Virus record (IMG/VR): IMGVR_UViG_3300043449_002510
Coordinates: 1 to 64,000 of that record
DNA: 64,000 nt
Direction: 5' to 3' (one strand)
From: a virus
The position numbers were made by a program, and so were the translations under genes. This document shows positions 14,756 to 23,257 of the stretch, piece after piece; position 1 is the stretch's first letter, and each line of letters opens with the position of its first letter. Under the pieces are notes generated by a model. It worked only from the letters and a program-made list of their open reading frames with translations, had not been told where the DNA came from and searched no databases.

Positions 14756-14767
14756 AGTGTATTTATA
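14756..14767 (+). promoter_or_regulatory. Putative late promoter AGTGTATTTATA
   Basis: The motif ends only four bases before the next ATG, so a transcript started from it would have almost no leader. TATAAAA overlaps its 3' end. Confidence 0.6.
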
Positions 14768-14771
14768 AAAA

Positions 14772-17546
14772 ATGAATTATAATTTAAATCTTGGATTAAA
14801 AGGGGAATATAAAGTAGATATTTATAGTGGCAAAAAGTTTGTAGAAACTACTGATTGGTTTTCTAATGATATAACTAATTGGGGACTGACTTATCCTTTT
14901 ACGTATTCTTTCGCAAGATGCTTTATGTTTCTTTCTTTAGGAAGCGTGGCTGGAACAAATAATCAAACTGGGACAGGTTTATTGAATCCTATAAAAGAGT
15001 TTGATGTTGTTTCAAATAATGGAGAAGGGCAATTAAAAAAACAATCAGGTCAATACATAGGTTGGGAAGGTTACGAAATCGGAGCAGATAAAAATTCTTC
15101 TTTGGATGAAGTTGGAGCAACAACTTGCGGTACAATTATAACTAATAAAGGCGTAAGAATGTATCGGGGCTGGACTATTCCAACTGGAAATTCTTCTGAG
15201 GAAAACGTAATTGGAGGAAATGGATTAACTATAAATCAATTTATGGTTTCTCCTTCGAGCGGTTCAGATGAAAAGGGGAATAAAGCTTTTAGTTTAGTAA
15301 ATAGAGAAATTGTTATTCCTTCTGGATATTCAGCAACTATTACTTATCAGTTAAGTATTGATTTTATAAATTATTCTGATCCTTATACATTTTTTTCTGG
15401 AAAAAATGTCGCAGGAACTAATGGATTTTTTGACACAGGAAAAGCTGTTACTGGAGTTAATGGGTCAAATGAAATAGAACTTTTAAGTAGTTGGAGTAAT
15501 TTAAGTGGAATTTTTCGTCAAGTGTCCCCAGGATTTGAAATTGTAGATGGAGTTGGAGCATGTATTCGTCCAACCAACATGGGAAATGATTTAGAGCCTT
15601 ATAGGGTAAATTGTTCTAATACATTTTTTTATTTATCTCCAGATATTTCTCAATTTTGTTTAAATAAAATTGGAACATATTCAGATCAATTAAAGGCATA
15701 TAATTCAATTGGTTTAATGGCAAATTATTATGAATTTGCAAGCGAAAATAATTATATATTGAGTATCAGTTCTAATTCTCAAAATGCTTCCGCTTATGTA
15801 AATCCAGAAGAATGGTTTTATTCTGGAGAATCAATCGGATCAGTAAATAGAGCTACGACAACTGAATTTGCAATGCCAGAAAATCCCCGTTTAAATGGAA
15901 TTATTAATATTAGTAATTACGCAACTGGAGAATTAGACCCAAATGGATTAACTTATAAAACAAAAAATTATACTGGAGCAAAAAATTTCCCCGTAGCATT
16001 TGCAACTCCAGGGAAAATTGGATTCAACGCTTCTTTTCCGGATTTTGGTCAAAAATTTGTTAGATCTACTTCTTTAAAAAGGCTTCCGATAGATCCAGTT
16101 ATAAAAGGGACCGGAACAAGATTCAAATACGTAACTAAAAAAGCAATTATTTCTCCTCTTTATTGTTATGGTACTAATAGTAGATATGGATCTTTGACTC
16201 TCGGATACAATAGTCAAAATACAAATGATATAGACGAACTTTCAATTTATCCATATATAGACTTTTTGTTTTTTGACAATGAAGGTCGTGGTGCAAATAT
16301 GGCGCATTATAGATATGTTCCAACTATTTATTTAAAAGATAGAGGAACTGGAATAGCAAAAATAAGGTTTGATATAATTGGAGAAGATGGAAATAAACCA
16401 GATTCAATAAACAGATTTTATTCTGTTTATGGATTTATGGGAAGCGGAGTCAATACAAATATAAATTCAAGTGGATTAGATCAAAGTAACCCTTTAATAT
16501 CTCTGGATAATATAATGCAAGACGGCGGCGATTTTGTGCCACCTGGCCCCAAAACTAGTGGATTTTTATTTCCAGGTCAAGTATTAAATGAAAATGTTCC
16601 GGGAGACATAAATTATAATAATGGAACTGGATATGGATCAGTATATGGAATAATTGCAAATAGTGGATTTTACACTTATTCATATGATCTTTGTCTTCTT
16701 GACATCCCAAATTGGAGTGGTTTAAATGGAAACCCAAGTGGAACTATAATTTATAATTTTTCTGGATCAACAGGTTTTACTGGAAATTTATGTTGGCCAC
16801 ATTATTCTAAAAAAATAAAATTAAAATTTGAAGAATTAGAATATATAAATCAATTTTCTGGAATAAGCAATTTAGGAAACATTTCTGATTCAGGGGGGAG
16901 CTTTGGAGAGCCAAATAAAAAATTAATTTTTGACATAACTGGAACGGGGCTAGATTACAGTAGTTTATTTAACAATAATAATTATACTAATACGAAAAGA
17001 ATTTGGATAGCGACTGGAAATGGAACTTCAATTAATGATGTACTAAGAACCGTTGATGTTGCGTCATATACAAATCTTAATTTTATATTTTCTGGTTCTT
17101 TGAATAGAGTTTGCACTGGATATATGACAACCGGAGCTTCTGGTAATTATATTTTCTTTTCTGGATTTAAAGATAATTTTCCATTATCTGGAAGAGGTAG
17201 TGGGTTAGGATTTTCAAATAGTGATATAAATGGATTTTTTATTTCAGGAATAAATACTACGGCTTTAAAACCAATATCATTGTTATATGGTTCACCTATT
17301 TCTTTACAGAAGCTTCCATATTCAGCAATAAAATGCGTCTCAGATAATTTAAAACGTCCAGAAGCTTATATTTATCATGTAGAAACCACTGGAGGTAATA
17401 TAGGATATAGAATATTACCAAATTATGCTATTGCAAATACTGGAAATTCAAATAAATACAATGCTGTAACTGGAGGAACTTTTCCGGGCTTGAGTATTGA
17501 AAATGGCATGGAATTATATTTAACATTATCTTGGACTGGAGTTTAA
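14772..17546 (+). CDS. Large virion protein, paralogue of next gene
   Basis: 924 residues, beta-rich, Gly/Ser/Asn-rich. The N-terminal 60 residues align with the 17551 product: LKGEYKVDIYSG / LQGQFRFDLYDISG, and WGLTYPFTYSFARCFMFLS / SGLVYPLHFAFADCFRFLS. Both then carry a GW or GWTxP segment (MYRGWTIPTGN / LYRGWTLPNN). No known family or catalytic motif recognised. It forms a unit with its paralogue four bases downstream. Probably a large tail or head-surface structural protein; the conserved N-terminus may be the virion docking domain and the diverged remainder the exposed part. Confidence 0.65.
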   Translation: MNYNLNLGLKGEYKVDIYSGKKFVETTDWFSNDITNWGLTYPFTYSFARCFMFLSLGSVAGTNNQTGTGLLNPIKEFDVVSNNGEGQLKKQSGQYIGWEGYEIGADKNSSLDEVGATTCGTIITNKGVRMYRGWTIPTGNSSEENVIGGNGLTINQFMVSPSSGSDEKGNKAFSLVNREIVIPSGYSATITYQLSIDFINYSDPYTFFSGKNVAGTNGFFDTGKAVTGVNGSNEIELLSSWSNLSGIFRQVSPGFEIVDGVGACIRPTNMGNDLEPYRVNCSNTFFYLSPDISQFCLNKIGTYSDQLKAYNSIGLMANYYEFASENNYILSISSNSQNASAYVNPEEWFYSGESIGSVNRATTTEFAMPENPRLNGIINISNYATGELDPNGLTYKTKNYTGAKNFPVAFATPGKIGFNASFPDFGQKFVRSTSLKRLPIDPVIKGTGTRFKYVTKKAIISPLYCYGTNSRYGSLTLGYNSQNTNDIDELSIYPYIDFLFFDNEGRGANMAHYRYVPTIYLKDRGTGIAKIRFDIIGEDGNKPDSINRFYSVYGFMGSGVNTNINSSGLDQSNPLISLDNIMQDGGDFVPPGPKTSGFLFPGQVLNENVPGDINYNNGTGYGSVYGIIANSGFYTYSYDLCLLDIPNWSGLNGNPSGTIIYNFSGSTGFTGNLCWPHYSKKIKLKFEELEYINQFSGISNLGNISDSGGSFGEPNKKLIFDITGTGLDYSSLFNNNNYTNTKRIWIATGNGTSINDVLRTVDVASYTNLNFIFSGSLNRVCTGYMTTGASGNYIFFSGFKDNFPLSGRGSGLGFSNSDINGFFISGINTTALKPISLLYGSPISLQKLPYSAIKCVSDNLKRPEAYIYHVETTGGNIGYRILPNYAIANTGNSNKYNAVTGGTFPGLSIENGMELYLTLSWTGV

Positions 17547-17550
17547 TAAT

Positions 17551-19395
17551 ATGTCTGCTGGCTTAAAATTGCAGGGTCAATTTAGATTTGATTTATATGA
17601 TATAAGCGGAAATTTATTAAAGAGTCATGACTATGTAAATAATTTCATAACTAATTCTGGATTAGTTTATCCTCTTCATTTCGCATTTGCAGACTGTTTT
17701 CGTTTTTTAAGCGTTGGGTCAGGAGATGCACAAAATTCAATAATTGACTTGGGAACAACTGGATTAGATATACCAATTCCAGAACTTTCTTATGTTGGAA
17801 GTAGAAACGACTTTTATAATTCTAATTCCACAAATTACGCTCCAGTTCCTTCTTGTGGTTATAGGTTTCCAAATTCAAACATCGTTGAATTATATAGAGG
17901 ATGGACTTTGCCAAATAATTCGGGGGGAGAAGATGGAGTATTTAAAACTGAAGGAACTTTTAAAGAATTTATGGTTACTCCCGGTAGACCATACGAAACT
18001 GGAGAGAATGGAGTAAAATATTGTTCCTGTAACGAACCTTTCCAAATAGGGAAAGATTGCTCTTCTATTGCTGATTATTATGTTTATGTAAGTAGTTTAA
18101 ATTCAAAAAGATTGAATATTTGCGATGCGACAAATGCATTTGCAAGAGTTGTTTTAAATGATCCAATTAATTATGTTTCAGGAAGTGTTTTAAATGTAAC
18201 TTATAAATTAACTATATCTATAAACACTGGTTTACGTTATCAAGAAATGTATTATTCTAATCCTGGATCAGAAAATTTTAATGGAAATTGGAGTCTTGTA
18301 CAAGGAATAACTCAACCCGGAATAAAATTAATAAATGACGGATTTATAAATAGCAAACAGCCATACGCTCCAAATAATCAGTTAAGATTACAACATTTCA
18401 AATATGATAATTCAAGTTATGTGTATGATTTTACAAAGGAATATGGAGAATCTTTTATTCCTGCTCATGGAATTCCATTAGAGCCCTCTATTCATAATTT
18501 TCCAGAAGCCAACGAAAATGGAATTAACTCTTTTCATAGTATAGTTTATTATTTTTCTCAAGATAATATCCAATTTTTAGTTTCAGAAAGCGGTGGAAAA
18601 TTTAATCAAACAGGAGAATTTGCCCCTTGGAATATCTATTCGTCTGGAAAAATTTATTCTTCTGGAGATTATGCTTATACTGGAAATCTCACATACAAAT
18701 ATATAAATCAAACTTCTGCATCTGGAATTCCATTTGAAAGTGGAACACATTGGGAAAATTTAGGATATTTAAAAGTGATTTCTGTTTTAAATAGTGGAAT
18801 AAAAAAATACAAAAATGACACAGAAAAAGCTTTATCTGATTCATATTTATATTGGTATAACAATCCAAGCGAATTTAACATTAGATATAATAATAAAAAA
18901 ATACCTTATTTTGAAAACGTTTTACAAGAAGTTAATTTTTCAAATTCTCCCGCAAGGAATTTCAGCAGAGGTGGAGTTTTAACTGGTTTTAATGTAAGCG
19001 AAAGAACTGTTGTTTTAAACAGGGCAATTAACTTTTTCCAATATCCTTTTGCTCAAGATTTTTATATTAAAAGTTTCGTGGCGGCTTACAGAGATGCACC
19101 AATTGGAGTAAACAATGGTTATGGTGGCGGAGATAGCGGTAATTTTATACCGTTTTTAGATTGTATATTTTCAGGAAGTGGAGAAAATATTTTTATTCCA
19201 CAAGTTATAACTGGTCAGAAAGATTATGATCCAGATTTCGAAGTATATAATGATACTGGCGCTTTTATTTCAGGATCAAATAGTAATGAATATTTTTATT
19301 TAAATTCCAATATTCCAAAATATCCAATATTAACTCCTACATTAAAATGGAGTTCAAATTGTCCTTCAAGTGTATTAGGATGTCCTTCTTCATAA
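17551..19395 (+). CDS. Virion protein, shorter paralogue
   Basis: 614 residues; shares the N-terminal domain and GWT motif of the 924-residue upstream protein and then diverges. It holds several Cys pairs unusual for this window (CSCNEP, DCSS, and a C-terminal SNCPSSVLGCPSS). A Cys-rich end in a virion protein could bind metal or form disulfides outside the cell. The gene follows its paralogue after four bases, consistent with tandem duplication and divergence. Function unknown. Confidence 0.65.
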   Translation: MSAGLKLQGQFRFDLYDISGNLLKSHDYVNNFITNSGLVYPLHFAFADCFRFLSVGSGDAQNSIIDLGTTGLDIPIPELSYVGSRNDFYNSNSTNYAPVPSCGYRFPNSNIVELYRGWTLPNNSGGEDGVFKTEGTFKEFMVTPGRPYETGENGVKYCSCNEPFQIGKDCSSIADYYVYVSSLNSKRLNICDATNAFARVVLNDPINYVSGSVLNVTYKLTISINTGLRYQEMYYSNPGSENFNGNWSLVQGITQPGIKLINDGFINSKQPYAPNNQLRLQHFKYDNSSYVYDFTKEYGESFIPAHGIPLEPSIHNFPEANENGINSFHSIVYYFSQDNIQFLVSESGGKFNQTGEFAPWNIYSSGKIYSSGDYAYTGNLTYKYINQTSASGIPFESGTHWENLGYLKVISVLNSGIKKYKNDTEKALSDSYLYWYNNPSEFNIRYNNKKIPYFENVLQEVNFSNSPARNFSRGGVLTGFNVSERTVVLNRAINFFQYPFAQDFYIKSFVAAYRDAPIGVNNGYGGGDSGNFIPFLDCIFSGSGENIFIPQVITGQKDYDPDFEVYNDTGAFISGSNSNEYFYLNSNIPKYPILTPTLKWSSNCPSSVLGCPSS

Positions 19396-19430
19396 TTTAA
19401 ATTTTAAGTGTAATTATATTAAATTATGAA
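19389..19430 (+). promoter_or_regulatory. Late promoter inside a 12-bp perfect inverted repeat over a start codon
   Basis: AGTGTAATTATA (19407-19418) is flanked by TTCATAATTTAA (19389-19400) and its exact complement TTAAATTATGAA (19419-19430), which contains the ATG of the protease-scaffold gene. Read-through RNA can hide the start codon; RNA begun at the promoter lacks the left arm. Confidence 0.65.
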
Positions 19431-20961
19431 TTTTAAGAATCTGCCATTTAGACAATCATTTTCGTCTGTCGTAAAGCCAGTTGTTTCTAAAGAAAAGGAT
19501 GAATTACTTGCCATCGCTTCATTAAACGAGCTTTCTCATTTTATACCTAACATAGATGCCTCTCAGCACATTGACCTTCTTCCAATAGCTTTTAATGCTT
19601 GTGTCGTTAATAGAGTAAATAAAAATGGAGATGTTATAAATACAGAGACAGCTTTAGCTATTTATAAAAATTTTATTAATAAATTCATTGACACAGAGCA
19701 CAATAGACAAAAGGTAATCGGAGTTATTTTAACTTCTTCGTTGAGCGAATTTGGAACAGATAAGCCATTAACAGAAAGTGAAGTAATTGGAACAGATAGA
19801 CCATTTAATATTACATTAGGTGGAGTGGTTTGGAAAGCTGTTAATGAAAATCTTTGTGATTTAATTGAAGAATCTAATGACCCAACTTCAGAACATTATT
19901 TAAATATAGCAGCCAGTTGGGAATTAGGATTTTCTGGATATAAAATTATTGAACTTGAAGCTGGAGAAAAAAATTTAGTAAATCCAGTAGAAATAACTGA
20001 TCCAGAACACAAAGAAACTATTAAAAAATATTTAAAATGCTTTGGTGGAGTTGGTGTTAAAGATGGAAAAAATTATTATCGTATGCCTCATGAAGATGTT
20101 ATACCCATGGGAGTCGCTCTAACTGAAAAACCAGCGGCAGATGTTGTCGGTGTTGCCATAAATAAAACTGAAACAAATGCTAGCATTTCTGAAGTTAATG
20201 CCAGTTCATCAGAAGAAAATATTTCACATTTAAATAAAAATAATGTAAATCAAGAAAGAATAACTATTATGAAAATTACGTCCATTCAAGATATAACCGA
20301 CGAGAATTTAAAGCAATGTACTGCTTCAGCAGTTACAGAATTCATTGCTTCTGAAATTAAAAAAGCTAGCGAAGTTTATGCAACTGAGAAAGCTGAAAAA
20401 GAAGATATGCATAAGAAATTGCAATCTCAACACGAAGAGCTTTCCAAAAGTGTTGCGCAAATGCAAGATGTAATTGCAGCTCTTAATAAAGAAAAAGAAG
20501 AGCGTGTCGCAATGGATACTTTTAATGCTCGCATGGGAGAAGTTTGTGGTAAATATGATCTTCCTCATGACGTAGCCAAAGTTGTCGCTGAAGATGTTAA
20601 ATCTTGCGCCAATGAAGACATGTATGCCACTTGGCAATCTAAGGCTGAAGCTCTTCTTAGACCTTATTTAAAGAAGGCTAAAGCTGAAGATATGGAAGTA
20701 GAAGCATCTGCCTCCACTGAAAATAATTCAGAAACTAAAGTTGAGAAGACTGAAGAATCTAAGGCTTCCGTTGAACAATCAAAAGAAGAGATTAAGGAAG
20801 AAAAGAAAGAGGAAGCTATTGCAAATGTTGTCGAAGAAGTTTTAGACAATGCAAAAGAAGAAAAAGCTGGGGTTCCAAATACTTCTAGCGCGAGTGCGCC
20901 GGGATTAAAAGAAAGATTCCAAGCCGCTTTTGCTGAAGAAAATTTTGTTATTAAATTATAA
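19426..20961 (+). CDS. Prohead protease-scaffold fusion
   Basis: 511 residues. Residues 45-180 resemble phage prohead proteases: NRVNKNGDVIN, then TEH92NRQKVIG as the likely catalytic His, and AAS164WELGFSGY as the likely Ser region. After a low-complexity linker (about 245-280) comes a coiled-coil, Glu/Lys-rich scaffold half with FNARMGEVCGKYDLP and an acidic tail (about 430-495), ending ERFQAAFAEENFVIKL. Scaffold guides capsid assembly and is then digested by the protease. The order before decoration and capsid genes fits. An internal in-frame Met282 could yield free scaffold. The start lies in a hairpin around a late-type motif. Confidence 0.65.
   Translation: MNFKNLPFRQSFSSVVKPVVSKEKDELLAIASLNELSHFIPNIDASQHIDLLPIAFNACVVNRVNKNGDVINTETALAIYKNFINKFIDTEHNRQKVIGVILTSSLSEFGTDKPLTESEVIGTDRPFNITLGGVVWKAVNENLCDLIEESNDPTSEHYLNIAASWELGFSGYKIIELEAGEKNLVNPVEITDPEHKETIKKYLKCFGGVGVKDGKNYYRMPHEDVIPMGVALTEKPAADVVGVAINKTETNASISEVNASSSEENISHLNKNNVNQERITIMKITSIQDITDENLKQCTASAVTEFIASEIKKASEVYATEKAEKEDMHKKLQSQHEELSKSVAQMQDVIAALNKEKEERVAMDTFNARMGEVCGKYDLPHDVAKVVAEDVKSCANEDMYATWQSKAEALLRPYLKKAKAEDMEVEASASTENNSETKVEKTEESKASVEQSKEEIKEEKKEEAIANVVEEVLDNAKEEKAGVPNTSSASAPGLKERFQAAFAEENFVIKL
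20269..20961 (+). other. Possible internal start for free scaffold protein
   Basis: In-frame ATG (Met282) at the exact domain border between protease and coiled-coil scaffold. It is preceded by AAGAAAG about nine bases upstream, and the following MKITSIQDITDEN looks like a natural N-terminus. Lambda makes scaffold Nu3 from inside protease gene C in the same way. Would give a 230-residue product. Confidence 0.4.
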
Positions 20962-20977
20962 AAAACAAACAAAAAAC

Positions 20978-20983
20978 AAGGAG
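20978..20983 (+). promoter_or_regulatory. Strong Shine-Dalgarno site AAGGAG
   Basis: Seven bases before the ATG of the decoration-type gene. Strong sites like this are rare in the window and mark genes expected to be made in large amounts. Confidence 0.8.
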
Positions 20984-20990
20984 ATAAATT

Positions 20991-21548
20991 ATGCCATTAT
21001 TAAAACCATTTAGAGATTACAGCGAAAAGGATGTAATCAATCTTTATACCTTTTCTGGACAAACATCCAAAGAACAAATTATCAACAAGGGTACCCTTGT
21101 TAAGGTTGTTGGAGAAGGATGGAGACCAGATGTTGAGCCAACTGAGTTGCTTGGCAGCTATGGTGATTTTAGCGTAAACAACGTTCAAGCTCAACGCTAT
21201 GGAACACCAGCTAAAGTTACTTTTTGCGGAACCGGCGCAACTGATTATCCAATCGGATTAACACTTTTTGATATTCGTGAGCTTGATGAAAACGGTATTC
21301 CACTCAAGTATAACCCACGTAAAGCTGCTGAATTAGAGGCTTGTATTTCTGGTCAAACAGTTCCAATTGTTACCCATGGTATTTTCCTTTATAGCGGTTT
21401 AACTGGAGCAATAACCCCAGGAGCCCCAATTTATGCTGAAACAAACGGCGGAATTTCTGCCACTCAAAAGGGTAGCGGAAAACAAGTAGGCGTTGCACTT
21501 GGCGTCACTGGAGTCGATGGTTCATGCTTAATCAGACTTAGCTTATAA
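20991..21548 (+). CDS. Putative capsid decoration protein
   Basis: 185 residues, beta-rich. The N-terminal part contains ISN-type strands with NKGTLVKVVGEG, then GTGATDYPIGLTLFDIRE, and ends with a GKQVGVALGVTGVDGSC segment. This is the pattern of small head proteins encoded just upstream of major capsid proteins. No catalytic motif. A strong Shine-Dalgarno site and codons richer in preferred forms than in the fibre genes suggest high expression. Trimeric decoration protein or capsid stabiliser is the best guess. Confidence 0.55.
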   Translation: MPLLKPFRDYSEKDVINLYTFSGQTSKEQIINKGTLVKVVGEGWRPDVEPTELLGSYGDFSVNNVQAQRYGTPAKVTFCGTGATDYPIGLTLFDIRELDENGIPLKYNPRKAAELEACISGQTVPIVTHGIFLYSGLTGAITPGAPIYAETNGGISATQKGSGKQVGVALGVTGVDGSCLIRLSL

Positions 21549-21562
21549 TTTAAATAAAAATA

Positions 21563-21568
21563 AAGGAG
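21563..21568 (+). promoter_or_regulatory. Strong Shine-Dalgarno site AAGGAG
   Basis: Seven bases before the ATG of the major capsid gene, in the same form as the site before the decoration-type gene. Confidence 0.8.
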
Positions 21569-21575
21569 ACAATTT

Positions 21576-22766
21576 ATGGAAATCAAATTAAAAAATACAC
21601 CAGAGCAAGTAGAGCTTATCAAGGCAATGGGTTCAAAGAACTCTGCCGTTGCCCGTGAAGCTACTGAAGCAATTGCCGCTTTCTTAGCGCCAGTTGTCAA
21701 GAAAGTTCTTTTAACTGCTGGAACAGCCTCCACAGTTTATCGCGATGTTGAATTCGATGAGGATTCTGATCCTTCGATTCCACTCGATCTTTTCTACAAT
21801 GAAGGAGCTGGATATGTTACCGTTTGGAGCCAAACCCAAGCTGGTGGACTTCCAACTTCGCAAGTAGAAGGCATGAAGGAAGTTAAGTTCGGTACTTACC
21901 GCCTTGACTCTGCCGTTTCTTTCAACAAAAAGTATGCTCGTAAGAGCCGCCTCGATGTTGTAAGCAAAGCTATTGAGCGTATGGTTAACGAAGTTCTCGT
22001 TAAGCAAGAGCGCAATGCTTGGGCAGTTATTCTCAAGGCTCTTGCCGAAGCTTCTACTCCAATTTATGCTGGTGCCGCTGGAACTACTGCCGCAACTTAT
22101 CAACATACAATCAACTCTGTTGCTTTAAAGAAGTTCCTTTTACAAGATTTAAATAATCTTATTGTTCGTATTAAGAGAATTAATGAATCTTACTCTGGAA
22201 ACACCCCAATTCAACCATATTCTCATGGTATTACTGATTTGTATGTTTCTCCAGAAGTTAAGGCTCAAATTCGCGCTTTTGCTTATAATCCAATTGCTAC
22301 TGATGGCAGTGCAGATAGTTTAGCAAAAACTCAATTCTTAAGTGATAATCTCCGTGATGAGATTTTCAAGAGCGCTGGTATGCAAAGCATTTATGGGGTT
22401 AATATCGTTGAATTAGTCGAATTTGGTCTTAGCCAAAAATATAATACTTTATTCGGTACATTCACAAATGCTACTAATCAAAATGGTGGATCAGGAGTAT
22501 ATGATACAGATCCTGGAGATGGTGGAAAATGGACAAGTACTTCAGGTTCTCAAATCTGTGTCGGTATTGATAATACTCGCGGAGCTTACGTTCGTCCAGT
22601 TGCTGTTCAAGCTGAGTCAGGTGGAACATTCTCTGTTCTTCCAGATGGTCAATTTGATATGTATGGATCCAGAGTCCAAAAGGTTGGATTCTACGGCTTC
22701 CTCGAAGAAGGTCGTGTTTGTTTAGATGCCCGTTCTACAGTCGGCATCATAATCAACGAAGCTTAA
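21576..22766 (+). CDS. Major capsid protein (HK97 fold)
   Basis: 396 residues, typical length. A helical N-arm (TPEQVELIKAMG) leads to DVEFDEDSDPSIPLDLF, an E-loop-like GLPTSQVEGMKEVKFGTYRL stretch, the long spine-helix candidate VVSKAIERMVNEVLVKQERNAWAVILKAL, and an A-domain ending in GRVCLDARSTVGIIIN. Placement after protease-scaffold and decoration genes, a strong ribosome binding site, and an efficient terminator directly downstream all fit the most abundant virion protein. The fold is inferred from layout, not from a search. Confidence 0.8.
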   Translation: MEIKLKNTPEQVELIKAMGSKNSAVAREATEAIAAFLAPVVKKVLLTAGTASTVYRDVEFDEDSDPSIPLDLFYNEGAGYVTVWSQTQAGGLPTSQVEGMKEVKFGTYRLDSAVSFNKKYARKSRLDVVSKAIERMVNEVLVKQERNAWAVILKALAEASTPIYAGAAGTTAATYQHTINSVALKKFLLQDLNNLIVRIKRINESYSGNTPIQPYSHGITDLYVSPEVKAQIRAFAYNPIATDGSADSLAKTQFLSDNLRDEIFKSAGMQSIYGVNIVELVEFGLSQKYNTLFGTFTNATNQNGGSGVYDTDPGDGGKWTSTSGSQICVGIDNTRGAYVRPVAVQAESGGTFSVLPDGQFDMYGSRVQKVGFYGFLEEGRVCLDARSTVGIIINEA

Positions 22767-22789
22767 TTATAAAATTAAAACATCGACAA

Positions 22790-22820
22790 ACGGGGAGCCT
22801 AAAAACTCCCCGTTTTTTTA
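22790..22820 (+). terminator. Intrinsic terminator after major capsid gene
   Basis: An 8-bp perfect GC-rich stem (ACGGGGAG / CTCCCCGT) with loop CCTAAAAA is followed by seven T. It closes the portal-to-capsid transcription unit. Confidence 0.92.
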
Positions 22821-22865
22821 TTTTCATTTTAAACAAAAACAACTATAATAAATAAAGGATAAAAT

Positions 22866-23219
22866 ATGCCCAAAAAGAAAAACCAAAAATTAAACTCTCT
22901 TTCTCAAACTCATGCCAAAGTTGAAACTAAAGAATTAACTTCTCTTGATCAGGTATGGGGATTTAATGAACTTTCAAGATATGGCACTCTTGATGAAAAT
23001 GAATATCAACAACGTCTCATAAATATGACTCGTTCAGATTTGGAAAATCATGCCCGCAGTATGGGCGCTCTTGTTGTGGAAAGTTCTGACAGATTAAGAG
23101 ATCTTCTTTTAAAACAATTTCGCGCTTATATTCTTTCTTTAAATAAGCCAGCTTCTCAAAATCCATCTAAAACTAAATTATCTCCAGAAGCCGAAAAAGT
23201 TTTACGAGAAGGTCGCTAA
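22866..23219 (+). CDS. Orphan small protein after the capsid gene
   Basis: 117 residues. A basic, Gln/Ser-rich N-terminus (PKKKNQKLNSLSQ) is followed by a helical domain, DQVWGFNELSRYGTLDENEY, then DLENHARSMGALVVESSDRLRDLLLKQF. The last part looks like a SAP- or Rho-N-like helix-extended-helix fold (L-x2-HARSMG-x6-S-x3-LRDLLLKQF), which would suggest nucleic-acid binding; that is inference. It lies between the capsid terminator and the first fibre gene, with a GGA site before the start but no AGTGTA motif. Confidence 0.5.
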   Translation: MPKKKNQKLNSLSQTHAKVETKELTSLDQVWGFNELSRYGTLDENEYQQRLINMTRSDLENHARSMGALVVESSDRLRDLLLKQFRAYILSLNKPASQNPSKTKLSPEAEKVLREGR

Positions 23220-23257
23220 TATTTATACTATTTTAGTGTAAATATAAAATATGGCGA
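23213..23257 (+). promoter_or_regulatory. Late promoter inside an imperfect inverted repeat over a start codon
   Basis: AGTGTAAATATA (23235-23246). Left arm TCGCTAATATTTATA (23213-23227) pairs with TATAAAATATGGCGA (23243-23257) over about 11 bp with one bulge. The right arm holds the ATG of the 23251 fibre gene. Confidence 0.5.

Noticed and set aside
20326-20972. Minus-strand frames in the protease-scaffold gene
   Set aside because: They are reverse shadows of a strongly coding Glu/Lys-rich sequence, giving Phe/Ser-rich peptides.
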